The position numbers and the translations under genes were made by a program. Shown here piece by piece: positions 16,897 to 25,368 of a stretch of DNA of 64,000 nucleotides; positions within the stretch are counted from its first letter, which is position 1, and each line of letters opens with the position of its first letter. Under the pieces are notes generated by a model. The model worked only from the letters and a program-made list of their open reading frames with translations. It was not told the DNA's origin and made no database searches. The DNA comes from Neomesorhizobium albiziae (GTDB lineage: Bacteria; Pseudomonadota; Alphaproteobacteria; Rhizobiales; Rhizobiaceae), in contig NZ_FOSL01000009.1 in NCBI RefSeq assembly GCF_900114255.1, forward strand, positions 124,001 through 188,000, read 5' to 3'.

Positions 16897-17193
16897 ATGG
16901 CAAAGTCGAAGTTCCGCCCGCTTCATGACCGCGTGGTCGTTCGCCGGGTCGAATCCGAAGAGAAGACCAAAGGCGGGATCATCATCCCCGATACCGCGAA
17001 GGAAAAGCCGCAGGAAGGCGAGATCATCGCCGTCGGTTCCGGCGCCCGCGATGAAGCCGGCAAGCTCGTTCCGCTCGACGTCAAGGCAGGCGATCGCGTC
17101 CTGTTCGGCAAGTGGTCCGGTACCGAAGTGAAGCTCAATGGCGAAGACCTTCTGATCATGAAGGAATCCGACATCATGGGCATCATCGGCTGA
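16897..17193 (+). CDS. groES: Co-chaperonin GroES
   Basis: A 98-residue GroES: begins [15 protein letters not shown], has the mobile-loop region K-T-K-G-G-I-I-I-P (about 23-31) and ends I-M-G-I-I-G. It caps the GroEL ring in the cytoplasm. The start at 16897 follows GAGG by 7-8 bases. It is first in the groES-groEL operon, 59 bp before groEL, behind CIRCE and an RpoH-like promoter. Confidence 0.98.
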   Translation: MAKSKFRPLHDRVVVRRVESEEKTKGGIIIPDTAKEKPQEGEIIAVGSGARDEAGKLVPLDVKAGDRVLFGKWSGTEVKLNGEDLLIMKESDIMGIIG

Positions 17194-17222
17194 TTTCCAT
17201 TTAACCCGCACCATCAATCTGA

Positions 17223-18905
<1,683 letters not shown>

Positions 18906-18939
18906 TCCAGCCACGCCAGTTTCTCAGGCAAGCATACGG

Positions 18940-18970
18940 AAAGGGCGCCGAAAGGCGCCCTTTTTGTTTG
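18940..18970 (+). terminator. Terminator of groESL
   Basis: AAAGGGCGCC, a GAAA tetraloop, GGCGCCCTTT and then TTG-T3: a 10-bp perfect stem 34 bp after the groEL stop. Confidence 0.92.
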
Positions 18971-19025
18971 ATTCTCCAGTCACCTGGCTTGCGTCGTTAA
19001 TTCGCGCTTGAAAACTGCGTGCCCC

Positions 19026-19073
19026 TGCTACTACACGACTTGTAGCAAGAAGACGTGTGTATTATCTTACACG
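19026..19073. promoter_or_regulatory. Inverted repeats and -10 box before hicA
   Basis: Two inverted repeats lie before hicA: TGCTAC-N10-GTAGCA (19026-19047), which also reads CTACA-N5-TGTAG, and CGTGT-N10-ACACG (19054-19073). A TATTAT hexamer (19060-19065) lies inside the second. HicB antitoxins usually repress their own operon by binding such palindromes, so these are good operator candidates. Confidence 0.55.
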
Positions 19074-19084
19074 GAGAACAATCT

Positions 19085-19282
19085 GTGGAGCGGGACAGTC
19101 GCAAACTGATCAGGGAGTTGGAAGAGGATGGGTGGGTGCATATCGGCACCACTGGTTCACATCATCACTTCAAGCATCCCACCAAGCCAGGGAAGGTGAC
19201 TGTTCCCCATCCACGGAAGGACCTTCCGACCGGAACCGTAAGGGCTCTGCTCCGTCAGGCAGGGCTGCTGAATAAGAAGTAA
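19085..19282 (+). CDS. hicA: HicA family mRNA interferase toxin
   Basis: A 65-residue protein with the dsRBD-like HicA fold: basic N-terminal helix, then the catalytic G-S-H-H-H-F motif (around residues 24-29) and the K-V-T-V-P-H-P strand. It cleaves mRNA when freed from HicB. I start at the GTG 19085, which has GGAGA 7 bases upstream and gives the normal family length; the frame is open further upstream but without ribosome-site support. It precedes hicB by 3 bp. Confidence 0.9.
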   Translation: MERDSRKLIRELEEDGWVHIGTTGSHHHFKHPTKPGKVTVPHPRKDLPTGTVRALLRQAGLLNKK

Positions 19283-19285
19283 AGC

Positions 19286-19687
19286 GTGCGCTACATCGCC
19301 TTCATCCACAAAGAGCCCGACAGCGTCTACGGCGTCAGTTTTCCTGACGTTCCCGGTTGCATTTCAGCAGGAGACACGATCGACGAGGCCGTGCGCAACG
19401 GAGTGGAGGCACTATCTGGTCATATCCGGATGCTCGAAGCAGACGGCGATCCGGTCCCTGCTCCGCGCGATTTCGATGCCATCATGAGTGATCCGGACCT
19501 CGCTGAGGATCGCGACAGCGCCATGACGACCGCCATCCCCTTGGTCCGCGATCGCGGATCGAATACCCGCATCAATGTTTCTCTCGACCTCGGCCTGCTT
19601 GAAGCTATCGACGCCGCCGCCCGCGAGCGCGGCCAGACGCGCTCCGCGTTCCTCGCCTCGGCGGCGCGCCGGGAAATCGTGGACTGA
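19286..19687 (+). CDS. hicB: HicB family antitoxin
   Basis: A 133-residue antitoxin with a partially degraded RNase H-like N-terminal domain (Y-G-V-S-F-P-D-V-P-G-C-I-S-A-G-D-T, residues 15-31) that binds HicA, and a ribbon-helix-helix C-terminus (about 92-130, R-I-N-V-S-L-D then the R-S-A-F-L helix) for DNA binding. The start is GTG. The pair forms a complete type II toxin-antitoxin module just after groESL, possibly a recent arrival. Confidence 0.92.
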   Translation: MRYIAFIHKEPDSVYGVSFPDVPGCISAGDTIDEAVRNGVEALSGHIRMLEADGDPVPAPRDFDAIMSDPDLAEDRDSAMTTAIPLVRDRGSNTRINVSLDLGLLEAIDAAARERGQTRSAFLASAARREIVD

Positions 19688-19704
19688 GGTGTCCCCCAAC
19701 CTGG

Positions 19705-20072
19705 CTAAGCGCCCCGGATCTCCGTGACCACCGCCGATGGCACCGCCCTTGCGGCGTTTTGCGTGAAGAACGACACCAGCAGCAGGGCAACGCCGATCAG
19801 CGCCGGCGGATAGCCGCCGTCGCCCGCATTGATGTGTGCGGACGCTGCCAGAAGCAGGTGGAAGAACATGCCGGCGTAGGCGAGTTCGGCCAGCCACACC
19901 GGCCTGCGCACCAGGATCGCCAGCACGCCGAGCGGCTTCACCACAATCAGCACCCAGACGATGTAGGCGGGAAACCCGAAGCCAACGATCGCGGCCTCGG
20001 TGTGACGCTGGTGAGATAGAGCAGCGAAACCAGCACTGTGCTGGCCCAGTAGGCAATCGTCGTGATGTTCAT
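19705..20072 (-). pseudogene. DoxX-like membrane protein gene, frameshifted by an internal deletion
   Basis: The minus strand from ATG 20072 (GGAG 6 bases upstream) encodes a good DoxX-like start, M-N-I-T-T-I-A-Y-W-A-S-T-V-L-V-S-L-L-Y-L, then leaves frame after L-T-S-V and stops at about 19947. The rest of the family sequence (G-F-G-F-P-A-Y-I-V-W-V-L-I-V-V-K, later Y-A-G-M-F-F-H-L-L-L-A-A-S-A-H) continues in another frame to a stop at 19705. Compared with the DoxX-like pattern I recall, roughly ten codons are missing at the junction near 20000-20010. This is either a recent pseudogene or an assembly error. Confidence 0.75.
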
Positions 20073-20282
20073 CCGGCTCTCCGTCCGCGTGAAGAATCCT
20101 GCCCCACGCCTACAAAGCTAACGCCGGCGGCGCACCGCGGCAATTGCCCTGCCTGCCCTTACCGCCGGTGTGGAATTTCACCCCGCCCTGAGAACGTGTC
20201 CGGCCTGATGCGGGACGTCACGATCGTGCGCATCCGGCGCAAGACTGTCCAGCGGTAAACCCCATCCAAAACCGTTCGCCCG

Positions 20283-21038
20283 CTACGTCAGCAAAATTGT
20301 CGCACCAGCCTGCTGGAGCCTCGCGGCGGTTGCCACCGGTGCGTCCTTCAGGAGAACCAGCGTCGCCACCTCATTCGGCTTGGCGACAAGGTAGGGGGAG
20401 ACCGCGCCGAGCTTGTCGTTTGTCGCCAATACCACCGTTTCCGCCGAGCGAGCGATCAAGGCGCGCTTGATTGCGGCCTCCTCCATGTCGCCGGTGGTCA
20501 ACCCTTCATCTTCATGGACACCGGTGACGCCGAGGAAGAACAAATCAGCGCGGAGGCGGGAGATCGTCTCCATCGCGAGGGCGCCGACGGCGACCATCGA
20601 GTGCCGGAAAAGCTTTCCGCCAATGAGCAGCACGTCGACATGAGCGTGATGCTCGAGTTCCATTGCGATCGCCGGACTGTGCGTTATGGCGGTGAAATGC
20701 AGATCGGTGGGCAAATGGCGCACGATCTCGGCGTTCGATGTGCCCCCGTCGAAGATCACCGTCTGCCCGGGTTCGATCAACCCGGCTGCCGCCTGTCCGA
20801 GTCTGGCCTTCGCCTCGACAGCCATGCCACGACGCGCGTGCAGATCGGCAACGGTCGGCGAAGCTGGCAGTGCTCCGCCATGGACGCGCTGAAGCAACCC
20901 CTCCGCCGCCAGTTCCCGCAAATCGCGACGGATGGTGTCCTCCGAAAGCGCCAGATCCTCGCTCAATTTTTTGGCCACCACCTGTCCGTCGCGGGCCAGC
21001 ACATCGAGGATAAGGCGCTTTCGTTGACTGGTGAGCAT
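20283..21038 (-). CDS. DeoR/GlpR family transcriptional regulator
   Basis: A 251-residue repressor with an N-terminal DeoR helix-turn-helix (R-K-R-L-I-L near residue 6, L-S-E-D-T-I-R-R-D-L-R-E-L around 31-43, G-G-A) and a C-terminal sugar-phosphate sensor domain with the ISOCOT-type F-D-G-G-T-S-N and later D-K motifs. I start at ATG 21038 because homologues begin M-L-T-S-Q-R-K-R; the frame also extends to an upstream GTG. It is divergent from the deoxyribosyltransferase-like gene, and the shared 91-bp gap holds four TGCACGA boxes that it probably binds. Confidence 0.9.
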   Translation of the reverse strand: MLTSQRKRLILDVLARDGQVVAKKLSEDLALSEDTIRRDLRELAAEGLLQRVHGGALPASPTVADLHARRGMAVEAKARLGQAAAGLIEPGQTVIFDGGTSNAEIVRHLPTDLHFTAITHSPAIAMELEHHAHVDVLLIGGKLFRHSMVAVGALAMETISRLRADLFFLGVTGVHEDEGLTTGDMEEAAIKRALIARSAETVVLATNDKLGAVSPYLVAKPNEVATLVLLKDAPVATAARLQQAGATILLT

Positions 21039-21049
21039 TTTTTGCCGCC

Positions 21050-21114
21050 TGCACGATAATTTATGATATTGCACGAATCTGCACGATAGTATAAAAATCC
21101 CGTCAATTCGTGCA
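21050..21114. promoter_or_regulatory. Four TGCACGA boxes between divergent deoR-type gene and 21130 gene
   Basis: TGCACGA occurs at 21050, 21070 and 21080 in direct orientation, spaced by 20 and 10 bp, and inverted as ATTCGTGCA at 21106-21114. Spacing in whole helical turns places the direct copies on one face of the DNA, as expected for cooperative DeoR-family binding. Confidence 0.65.
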
Positions 21115-21129
21115 ACTTCGGGATATCAC

Positions 21130-21507
21130 ATGACAAAGCGTGCAAAATCAATGCTCATCCTGATCGCCGGCCCTTATCGCTCCGGCACCGGCGACGATCC
21201 CGTCAAGATGGCCGCCAATCTGGACCGACTGGAAAGCGTCAGTGTACCCTTGTTCCGCGCCGGCCACATTCCGATGATCGGCGAATGGGTCGCGCTCCCG
21301 CTCGGCAGGCAGGCCGGCTCGACCGGCGTTGCCGATCCGATCTATGACGAATTCGCCTATCCCGTGGCCGAGCGCCTGCTCCAGCACTGCGACGCCGTAT
21401 TGCGGCTTGCCGGCGCCTCGAAAGGCGCCGACGAGGATGTCCGTCTGGCAAGGGAACGCGGCCTGCCGGTCTATTTCGACCTCGGCGAGGTGCCTCCCGC
21501 CGCGTGA
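21130..21507 (+). CDS. Nucleoside 2-deoxyribosyltransferase-like (DUF4406-like) protein
   Basis: A 125-residue Rossmann-like protein. It has an early I-A-G-P-Y-R-S-G loop (about residues 13-20), a middle H-I-P-M-I-G-E-W region, and a late C-D-A-V-L-R-L-A-G-A-S-K-G-A-D-E-D motif. These match the nucleoside 2-deoxyribosyltransferase/DUF4406 group, which cleaves or binds nucleosides. The true substrate is unknown. Its divergence from a DeoR-type regulator across shared operator-like boxes suggests it is induced by a sugar phosphate or nucleoside product. Confidence 0.7.
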   Translation: MTKRAKSMLILIAGPYRSGTGDDPVKMAANLDRLESVSVPLFRAGHIPMIGEWVALPLGRQAGSTGVADPIYDEFAYPVAERLLQHCDAVLRLAGASKGADEDVRLARERGLPVYFDLGEVPPAA

Positions 21508-21542
21508 CCGGCGCTGCTAAAATCCTTCACCGTCCCTCGCGC

Positions 21543-22628
21543 TCACGCCACCATGTCCGGCATCGGGCCGACATAACGCGATTGCGGCCGGATCAACCGG
21601 CCCGTCGCCTGCTGCTCTCGGGCGTGTGCGATCCAGCCCGCCATGCGGCCGGCGGCGAATACGCAACTGAACGCTTCCTCTGGGAAGCCGGCTGCCTCCA
21701 GCAGAAGCGCTGTGTAGAACTCGACATTGGTCTGGATCGACCGCGAAGGCTTGGCGACCCGCAATACGTCGAGGGCGATCTTCTCGGTCTTCTCCGCGAA
21801 TGCCAGCCGTGCACCCTCGCCCACGCCGCCAAGCCGGCGCACCACGGCCTTCAGAACGTCTGCCCGCGGGTCGCGCACCCGGTAGATCCGGTGCCCGAAT
21901 CCCATGATGCGCTCGCCGCGGGCGATACGGTCCCGCAACCATGTGGCGGCATCCCCATGCGCCTCGATCGCGTCCAGCATCTCGATAACCGGGCCCGGCG
22001 CGCCGCCATGCAACGGTCCCTTCAGCGCGCCGAGACCCGCGAGAACCGCCGAGGTCAGCCCCGCCTGCGTCGACGCCACCACCCGGGTGGCGAAAGTCGA
22101 GGCATTGAGGCCATGGTCGCAAACGGTGACGAGATAGGTATCGAGCGCCTCCGCAAGCGACGGAGATGCCGGTGCTCCCGCCGTCATGCGCAGCAAGTCG
22201 GCAGCATGGCCGGCATCGGCGTCCGGTGCGACCGGGCTTTCGCCGCGACGCAGGCGCAGCAGCGCCGGCGTCAGCACGGCGGGAGCCGCAATCAGCCGCA
22301 GCGCATCTTCCAGGTCGCCGCCGTCCGGCATCAGCGCGACACCGGCCCGCATAGCACTATAGACGTCGCGCGTTGCCAGGGCCGGCAACAGCGGCAAGAG
22401 GCGCTCGAAAACGTCAACACGCGCCTGCCCTATCCCCGCGGCCAGTTTTTTGTCATGCGGCAACTGATCGAAGAACCCATCGAAAAGCAGCTGCACGACA
22501 GCGGGAAATGTCCAGTGTCCGGCGAGTGCCGGCAGCGCATGGCCGCGGATGGTCAGATTGCCGCCAAGTCCATCGACGTCGGAAAGAACCGTTTCCGCCG
22601 CCACCACATCATCAAGCCCGTTTGCCAC
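21543..22628 (-). CDS. Citrate synthase family protein, active-site Asp replaced by Glu
   Basis: A 361-residue citrate-synthase fold protein. Active-site landmarks are G-P-L-H-G-G-A (first catalytic His), G-F-G-H-R-I-Y (second His) and N-V-E-F-Y, where typical citrate synthases have N-V-D-F-Y: the catalytic Asp is Glu here. It is shorter than the usual hexaheric enzyme at the N-terminus. The GTG start at 22628 has GGAGAA 7 bases upstream. It is divergent from a second citrate-synthase homologue across 79 bp. It may be a citrate or methylcitrate synthase of altered specificity, or a partner subunit of the other. Confidence 0.8.
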   Translation of the reverse strand: MANGLDDVVAAETVLSDVDGLGGNLTIRGHALPALAGHWTFPAVVQLLFDGFFDQLPHDKKLAAGIGQARVDVFERLLPLLPALATRDVYSAMRAGVALMPDGGDLEDALRLIAAPAVLTPALLRLRRGESPVAPDADAGHAADLLRMTAGAPASPSLAEALDTYLVTVCDHGLNASTFATRVVASTQAGLTSAVLAGLGALKGPLHGGAPGPVIEMLDAIEAHGDAATWLRDRIARGERIMGFGHRIYRVRDPRADVLKAVVRRLGGVGEGARLAFAEKTEKIALDVLRVAKPSRSIQTNVEFYTALLLEAAGFPEEAFSCVFAAGRMAGWIAHAREQQATGRLIRPQSRYVGPMPDMVA

Positions 22629-22687
22629 GTTCTTTTCTCCTTGACCGCTATGGGAATGGAAATAATGGTGGCCGAGAAAGTCATCAA

Positions 22688-22699
22688 TCTTGATCAAGA
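22688..22699. promoter_or_regulatory. 12-bp palindrome between divergent citrate synthase genes
   Basis: TCTTGATCAAGA is a perfect palindrome 9-20 bp before the plus-strand start, flanked by direct ATCAAT repeats (22683-22688 and 22702-22707). It is a natural operator candidate, possibly for the DNA-binding domain of the plus-strand protein itself. Confidence 0.5.
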
Positions 22700-22707
22700 G
22701 AATCAAT

Positions 22708-23865
22708 ATGCCGGCATGGATCAGCCGTGACGAAGCCCTGACAAGGCTCGGCGTTCGGCCGCAGACGCTTTATGCCTATGTCAGCCGAGGCCGCATCGGC
22801 ATGCAGCCCGATCCCGCCGATCCGAGGCGCAGCCTGTACCGGACCGACGATATCGCTCAGTTGATAACGCGTAGGGGTCGCGGACGCCGGGCCTCGGCAA
22901 TAGCCGAAAGCGCGATGACCTGGGGCGAGCCGGCGATTGCCACCAGCATTTCGACAGTCGTCCACGGCAGGCTCGTCTATAGGGGCGAGGACGCTTGCAC
23001 ATTGTCCGGGCACATGACGCTCGAGGAGACCGCCGGCTTGCTGTGGGCGGATTCCGAGCCAGTGGTTTTCGCGCCGAAGCCGGGCGGTACAGCTTCCGAA
23101 GGTGGTCGGGCGGAAGCGTTTTCGGCACTTGCCTTGCTTGCCGCCAACGGCCAGCCATCTCTGGGGCGCAGCCCTGCGCGGCTGCATGCGGACGCGGCAG
23201 CGGCGATTGGCGGTCTCGCCACAAGTCTTGGCGCCCTGCCCGGTTCCCGCCCCGTGCATATGCGCCTCGCCGAAGCCTGGTCGGTGCGCAATGCAGGCGC
23301 GGATGCGATCCGCCGCGCACTTGTGTTGCTCGCCGACCACGAACTCAACACTTCCACCTTCGCCGCGCGCGTCGCCGCATCCACCGGCGCGCCGCTCGCA
23401 GCCTGCCTGCTCGCCGGGCTCTCTGCGCTTTGCGGTCCGCGCCACGGCGGCGCGGCGGAGGCGGCGGTAACGGTGTTCCTGGACGACGCCGTCCGGCTGG
23501 GCGCCGCCGACGCGGTCGCGCTCTGGCTCACCCTCGACAGGCCACTGTACGGCTTCGGCCACCCGCTCTATCCGGACGGCGACCCACGCGCCAAGGCCTT
23601 GCTCGCCGCCGTCGAGTGCGACGAAGCGGTGGCGCGCCTGCGCGACGCAGTGTTCGCCGCGACCGGCCGGCAGCCGGACATCGACTTCGCGCTGGTGGCG
23701 CTCACCCGCGCTTTCCGCCTGCCGCCCGACGCGCCGTTCCGGCTCTTTGCGCTTGGTCGCAGCGTCGGCTGGGCCGCGCATGCGATGGAGCAGGCGCTGA
23801 CGGGAGGCCTCATCCGTCCGCGCGCACGTTACGAAGGTCCGCCACCGGTCGACGAGGATTCCTGA
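22708..23865 (+). CDS. Citrate synthase family protein with N-terminal HTH domain
   Basis: A 385-residue fusion. Residues 1-55 form a MerR/excisionase-like winged helix (S-R-D-E-A, L-G-V-R-P-Q-T-L-Y-A-Y-V-S-R-G-R-I, then a Y-R-T-D-D-I wing). The rest is a citrate synthase domain with H-E-L-N-T-S-T-F, R-H-G-G-A, G-F-G-H-P-L-Y and D-I-D-F, so both His and the Asp are kept. I start at ATG 22708; a TTG at 22690 in the same frame is less likely. Such proteins are usually annotated as citrate synthase, but the DNA-binding domain suggests an acyl-CoA or oxaloacetate-responsive regulator or an enzyme that controls its own promoter. Confidence 0.82.
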   Translation: MPAWISRDEALTRLGVRPQTLYAYVSRGRIGMQPDPADPRRSLYRTDDIAQLITRRGRGRRASAIAESAMTWGEPAIATSISTVVHGRLVYRGEDACTLSGHMTLEETAGLLWADSEPVVFAPKPGGTASEGGRAEAFSALALLAANGQPSLGRSPARLHADAAAAIGGLATSLGALPGSRPVHMRLAEAWSVRNAGADAIRRALVLLADHELNTSTFAARVAASTGAPLAACLLAGLSALCGPRHGGAAEAAVTVFLDDAVRLGAADAVALWLTLDRPLYGFGHPLYPDGDPRAKALLAAVECDEAVARLRDAVFAATGRQPDIDFALVALTRAFRLPPDAPFRLFALGRSVGWAAHAMEQALTGGLIRPRARYEGPPPVDEDS

Positions 23866-23941
23866 AGGGGCCTTGGAATACCTGTCTACAAAGTCAGGCA
23901 GCGCAGAATTTTGCCGGCGATAAAAAAACCGCAACTCCGAC

Positions 23942-23966
23942 GGAACCTTTTCGCTGGCTCGACATT
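23942..23966 (+). promoter_or_regulatory. EcfG-like promoter candidate (weak) before possible small RNA
   Basis: GGAAC, 16 bases, then CATT: one mismatch from GGAAC-N16-CGTT. It points into the region that ends at the strong terminator near 24065. Confidence 0.3.
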
Positions 23967-23971
23967 ATTGT

Positions 23972-24065
23972 GGTGTTGAAAGCACTTCAGATGGAGCAAT
24001 CCGAAGAAGAGCCTTCGACAAAGGCGCCTCCCGCACTCCATAAAGGTGCGAGAGGCGCTTTTTTT
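23972..24065 (+). ncRNA. Possible ~95-nt small RNA ending in a strong terminator
   Basis: The 357-bp gap between the citrate synthase fusion and the DUF1236 gene holds a promoter-like GGAAC-N16-CATT, a small hairpin (CGAAG/CTTCG, 24002-24017) and a long terminator with seven T residues. Together these would make an RNA of about 95 nt. It could equally be just the citrate synthase 3' untranslated region, since the terminator is about 160 bp after that stop codon. Confidence 0.3.
24020..24065 (+). terminator. Two-tier intrinsic terminator
   Basis: GCGCCTC (24024-24030) pairs with GAGGCGC (24052-24058), and inside it CGCAC pairs with GTGCG around a 9-base loop; flanking AAA/TTT extends the stem. 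A run of seven T follows. Confidence 0.88.
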
Positions 24066-24169
24066 GTTTCCGACGCATGGGTACCGTCCCAACCCCGGAC
24101 GGCGCCATCGGTACAGGCAAGCGACCCGCTTCTGCCAGGCCTCCGAACCAGTCGATGACGAGGTTTCCC

Positions 24170-24194
24170 GGAACATCCCGCGATGTGACGAGTT
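24170..24194 (+). promoter_or_regulatory. EcfG-like promoter candidate of the DUF1236 gene
   Basis: GGAAC (24170-24174), 16 bases, then AGTT (24191-24194), one base off the general-stress sigma consensus GGAAC-N16-CGTT. The start codon is 28 bp downstream, with AGGAG in between. Confidence 0.5.
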
Positions 24195-24222
24195 TAGAAC
24201 CAGGACAGCAGAGGAGAAAGTC

Positions 24223-24531
24223 ATGAAAATCCGTCTTTCGGCCGCTTCGGCCGGACTTGTTTTGCTTGCCGGTATAGGCACCGCCGCCGCCCAGGAAGTC
24301 TTAATCGTTCCCGAACAGGAAACTGTCATCCGCGAATACGTGGTCAAACACCCGGTCGATCCGGTTGAATTGCCGCCGGGTGTGGAAATCACCGTCGGCA
24401 CGCCGCTGCCGGACGTCGTCGAACTCTACCCCATCGACGAGCCGGACGTGCAGTATCGCTATGTCATCGTTGACGGCCGCACCGTGCTGGTCGAGCCGGA
24501 AACGCGCAAGATCGTCCGCGTTCTCGAATAG
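24223..24531 (+). CDS. DUF1236 exported protein
   Basis: A 102-residue protein with a Sec signal peptide (cleavage after A-A-A-Q, about residue 24) and a mature part rich in Val, Pro, Glu. The stretch P-P-G-V-E-I-T-V-G-T-P-L-P and the terminal Y-R-Y-V-I-V-D-G-R-T-V-L-V-E-P match DUF1236, a rhizobial periplasmic family of unknown function often linked to stress. AGGAG is 9 bases before the ATG. A stress-sigma-like promoter precedes it. Confidence 0.85.
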   Translation: MKIRLSAASAGLVLLAGIGTAAAQEVLIVPEQETVIREYVVKHPVDPVELPPGVEITVGTPLPDVVELYPIDEPDVQYRYVIVDGRTVLVEPETRKIVRVLE

Positions 24532-24543
24532 CCGATCCGCACC

Positions 24544-24574
24544 GCGGCGGGAGGTCGCTGGCTTATCCCGCCGC
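24544..24574 (+). terminator. GC-rich hairpin after the DUF1236 gene
   Basis: GCGGCGGGA and TCCCGCCGC form a 9-bp perfect stem with a 13-base loop, 12 bp after the stop. It lacks a T run, so it may be a weak terminator or an RNA stabiliser. Confidence 0.45.
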
Positions 24575-24628
24575 AGGCCCGCCCGCCGTTAGGAGCCTGC
24601 CCGGCGTTCCGGCAAGCGGTCGGTTCAG

Positions 24629-25252
24629 TCAAGTCGGCGATCTCGGACGGACCTCCAGAAATCCCTCCGCACAAACCCGCAGCATGCTTGCATCCTGAGC
24701 AGTCTTTGCCATCGACATGGCGCCGGAATAGATGGCCACCGTAAGCGCCGCAAAACCATCCGGGTCGGTTGCTCCATCACTGTTTCCACCATCTCGATCG
24801 CTGCGAGCCTTGTCGGCGATGCTGTCGCGCCATCGCGCGAAAATCCGCTCCAGCGCGGCCCGGAAATCCGAATCGGCCAGCGACAATTCATGCGCCAGAT
24901 TGTTGAGCGGGCAACCGCGTACGAAACCCTGTGCGTCGAGTTCATCGGCAATCATCGCGAACACATTGCGAACCCCGTCGCGGGCCGAGGATGCCGTTGA
25001 GACCGGTCGGATCCACGTTTCTTCGACCGCCGCCGCCACGCGCTCCGAAATCACGGCCAGCCCGATCGCCTTCTTGGTCGGGAAGTGGTGATGCAGCGCC
25101 CCGCCGGTGACACCCGCCGCCCTCATCAGATCGCCGAGGCTTGTGGCGTGATACCCCTTTTCCTGAAACGCCGCCTCGGCGACGTCCAGTATCTTCTGGC
25201 GCAGCCCTTCGGGGTCATTGGTGCGCGTCCTTCGGCGTGCTTCCTCCGGCAT
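24629..25252 (-). CDS. TetR/AcrR family repressor
   Basis: A 207-residue regulator with an N-terminal TetR helix-turn-helix (A-F-Q-E-K-G-Y-H-A-T-S-L then G-G-A-L-H-H-H-F-P-T-K, about residues 28-62) and a helical ligand-binding domain. AAGGAG lies 6 bases before the ATG. It is divergent from the NIPSNAP gene, and the gap carries two copies of an ACCGGT-centred repeat overlapping the NIPSNAP promoter, so it very likely represses that gene. Ligand unknown. Confidence 0.92.
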   Translation of the reverse strand: MPEEARRRTRTNDPEGLRQKILDVAEAAFQEKGYHATSLGDLMRAAGVTGGALHHHFPTKKAIGLAVISERVAAAVEETWIRPVSTASSARDGVRNVFAMIADELDAQGFVRGCPLNNLAHELSLADSDFRAALERIFARWRDSIADKARSDRDGGNSDGATDPDGFAALTVAIYSGAMSMAKTAQDASMLRVCAEGFLEVRPRSPT

Positions 25253-25304
25253 CGGTGCTCCTTTTCAGCAGAAAGGCAAATTTTCTGGCTTCCAAAATAC
25301 CAGA

Positions 25305-25355
25305 TTGACAAAACCGGGCAACCGGTCTGTTATAAAACAGGGTAACCGGTTTGTT
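25305..25355 (+). promoter_or_regulatory. NIPSNAP promoter with two TetR operator repeats
   Basis: TTGACA (25305-25310), 17 bases, TGTTAT (25328-25333). Two direct copies of GGG-N-AACCGGT-N-TGTT lie at 25316-25331 and 25340-25355, 24 bp apart; one covers the spacer and -10, the other the start region. CTGTT/AACAG between them adds an inverted repeat. This layout fits repression by the divergent TetR protein. Confidence 0.75.
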
Positions 25356-25368
25356 TTGAGGAATACAC

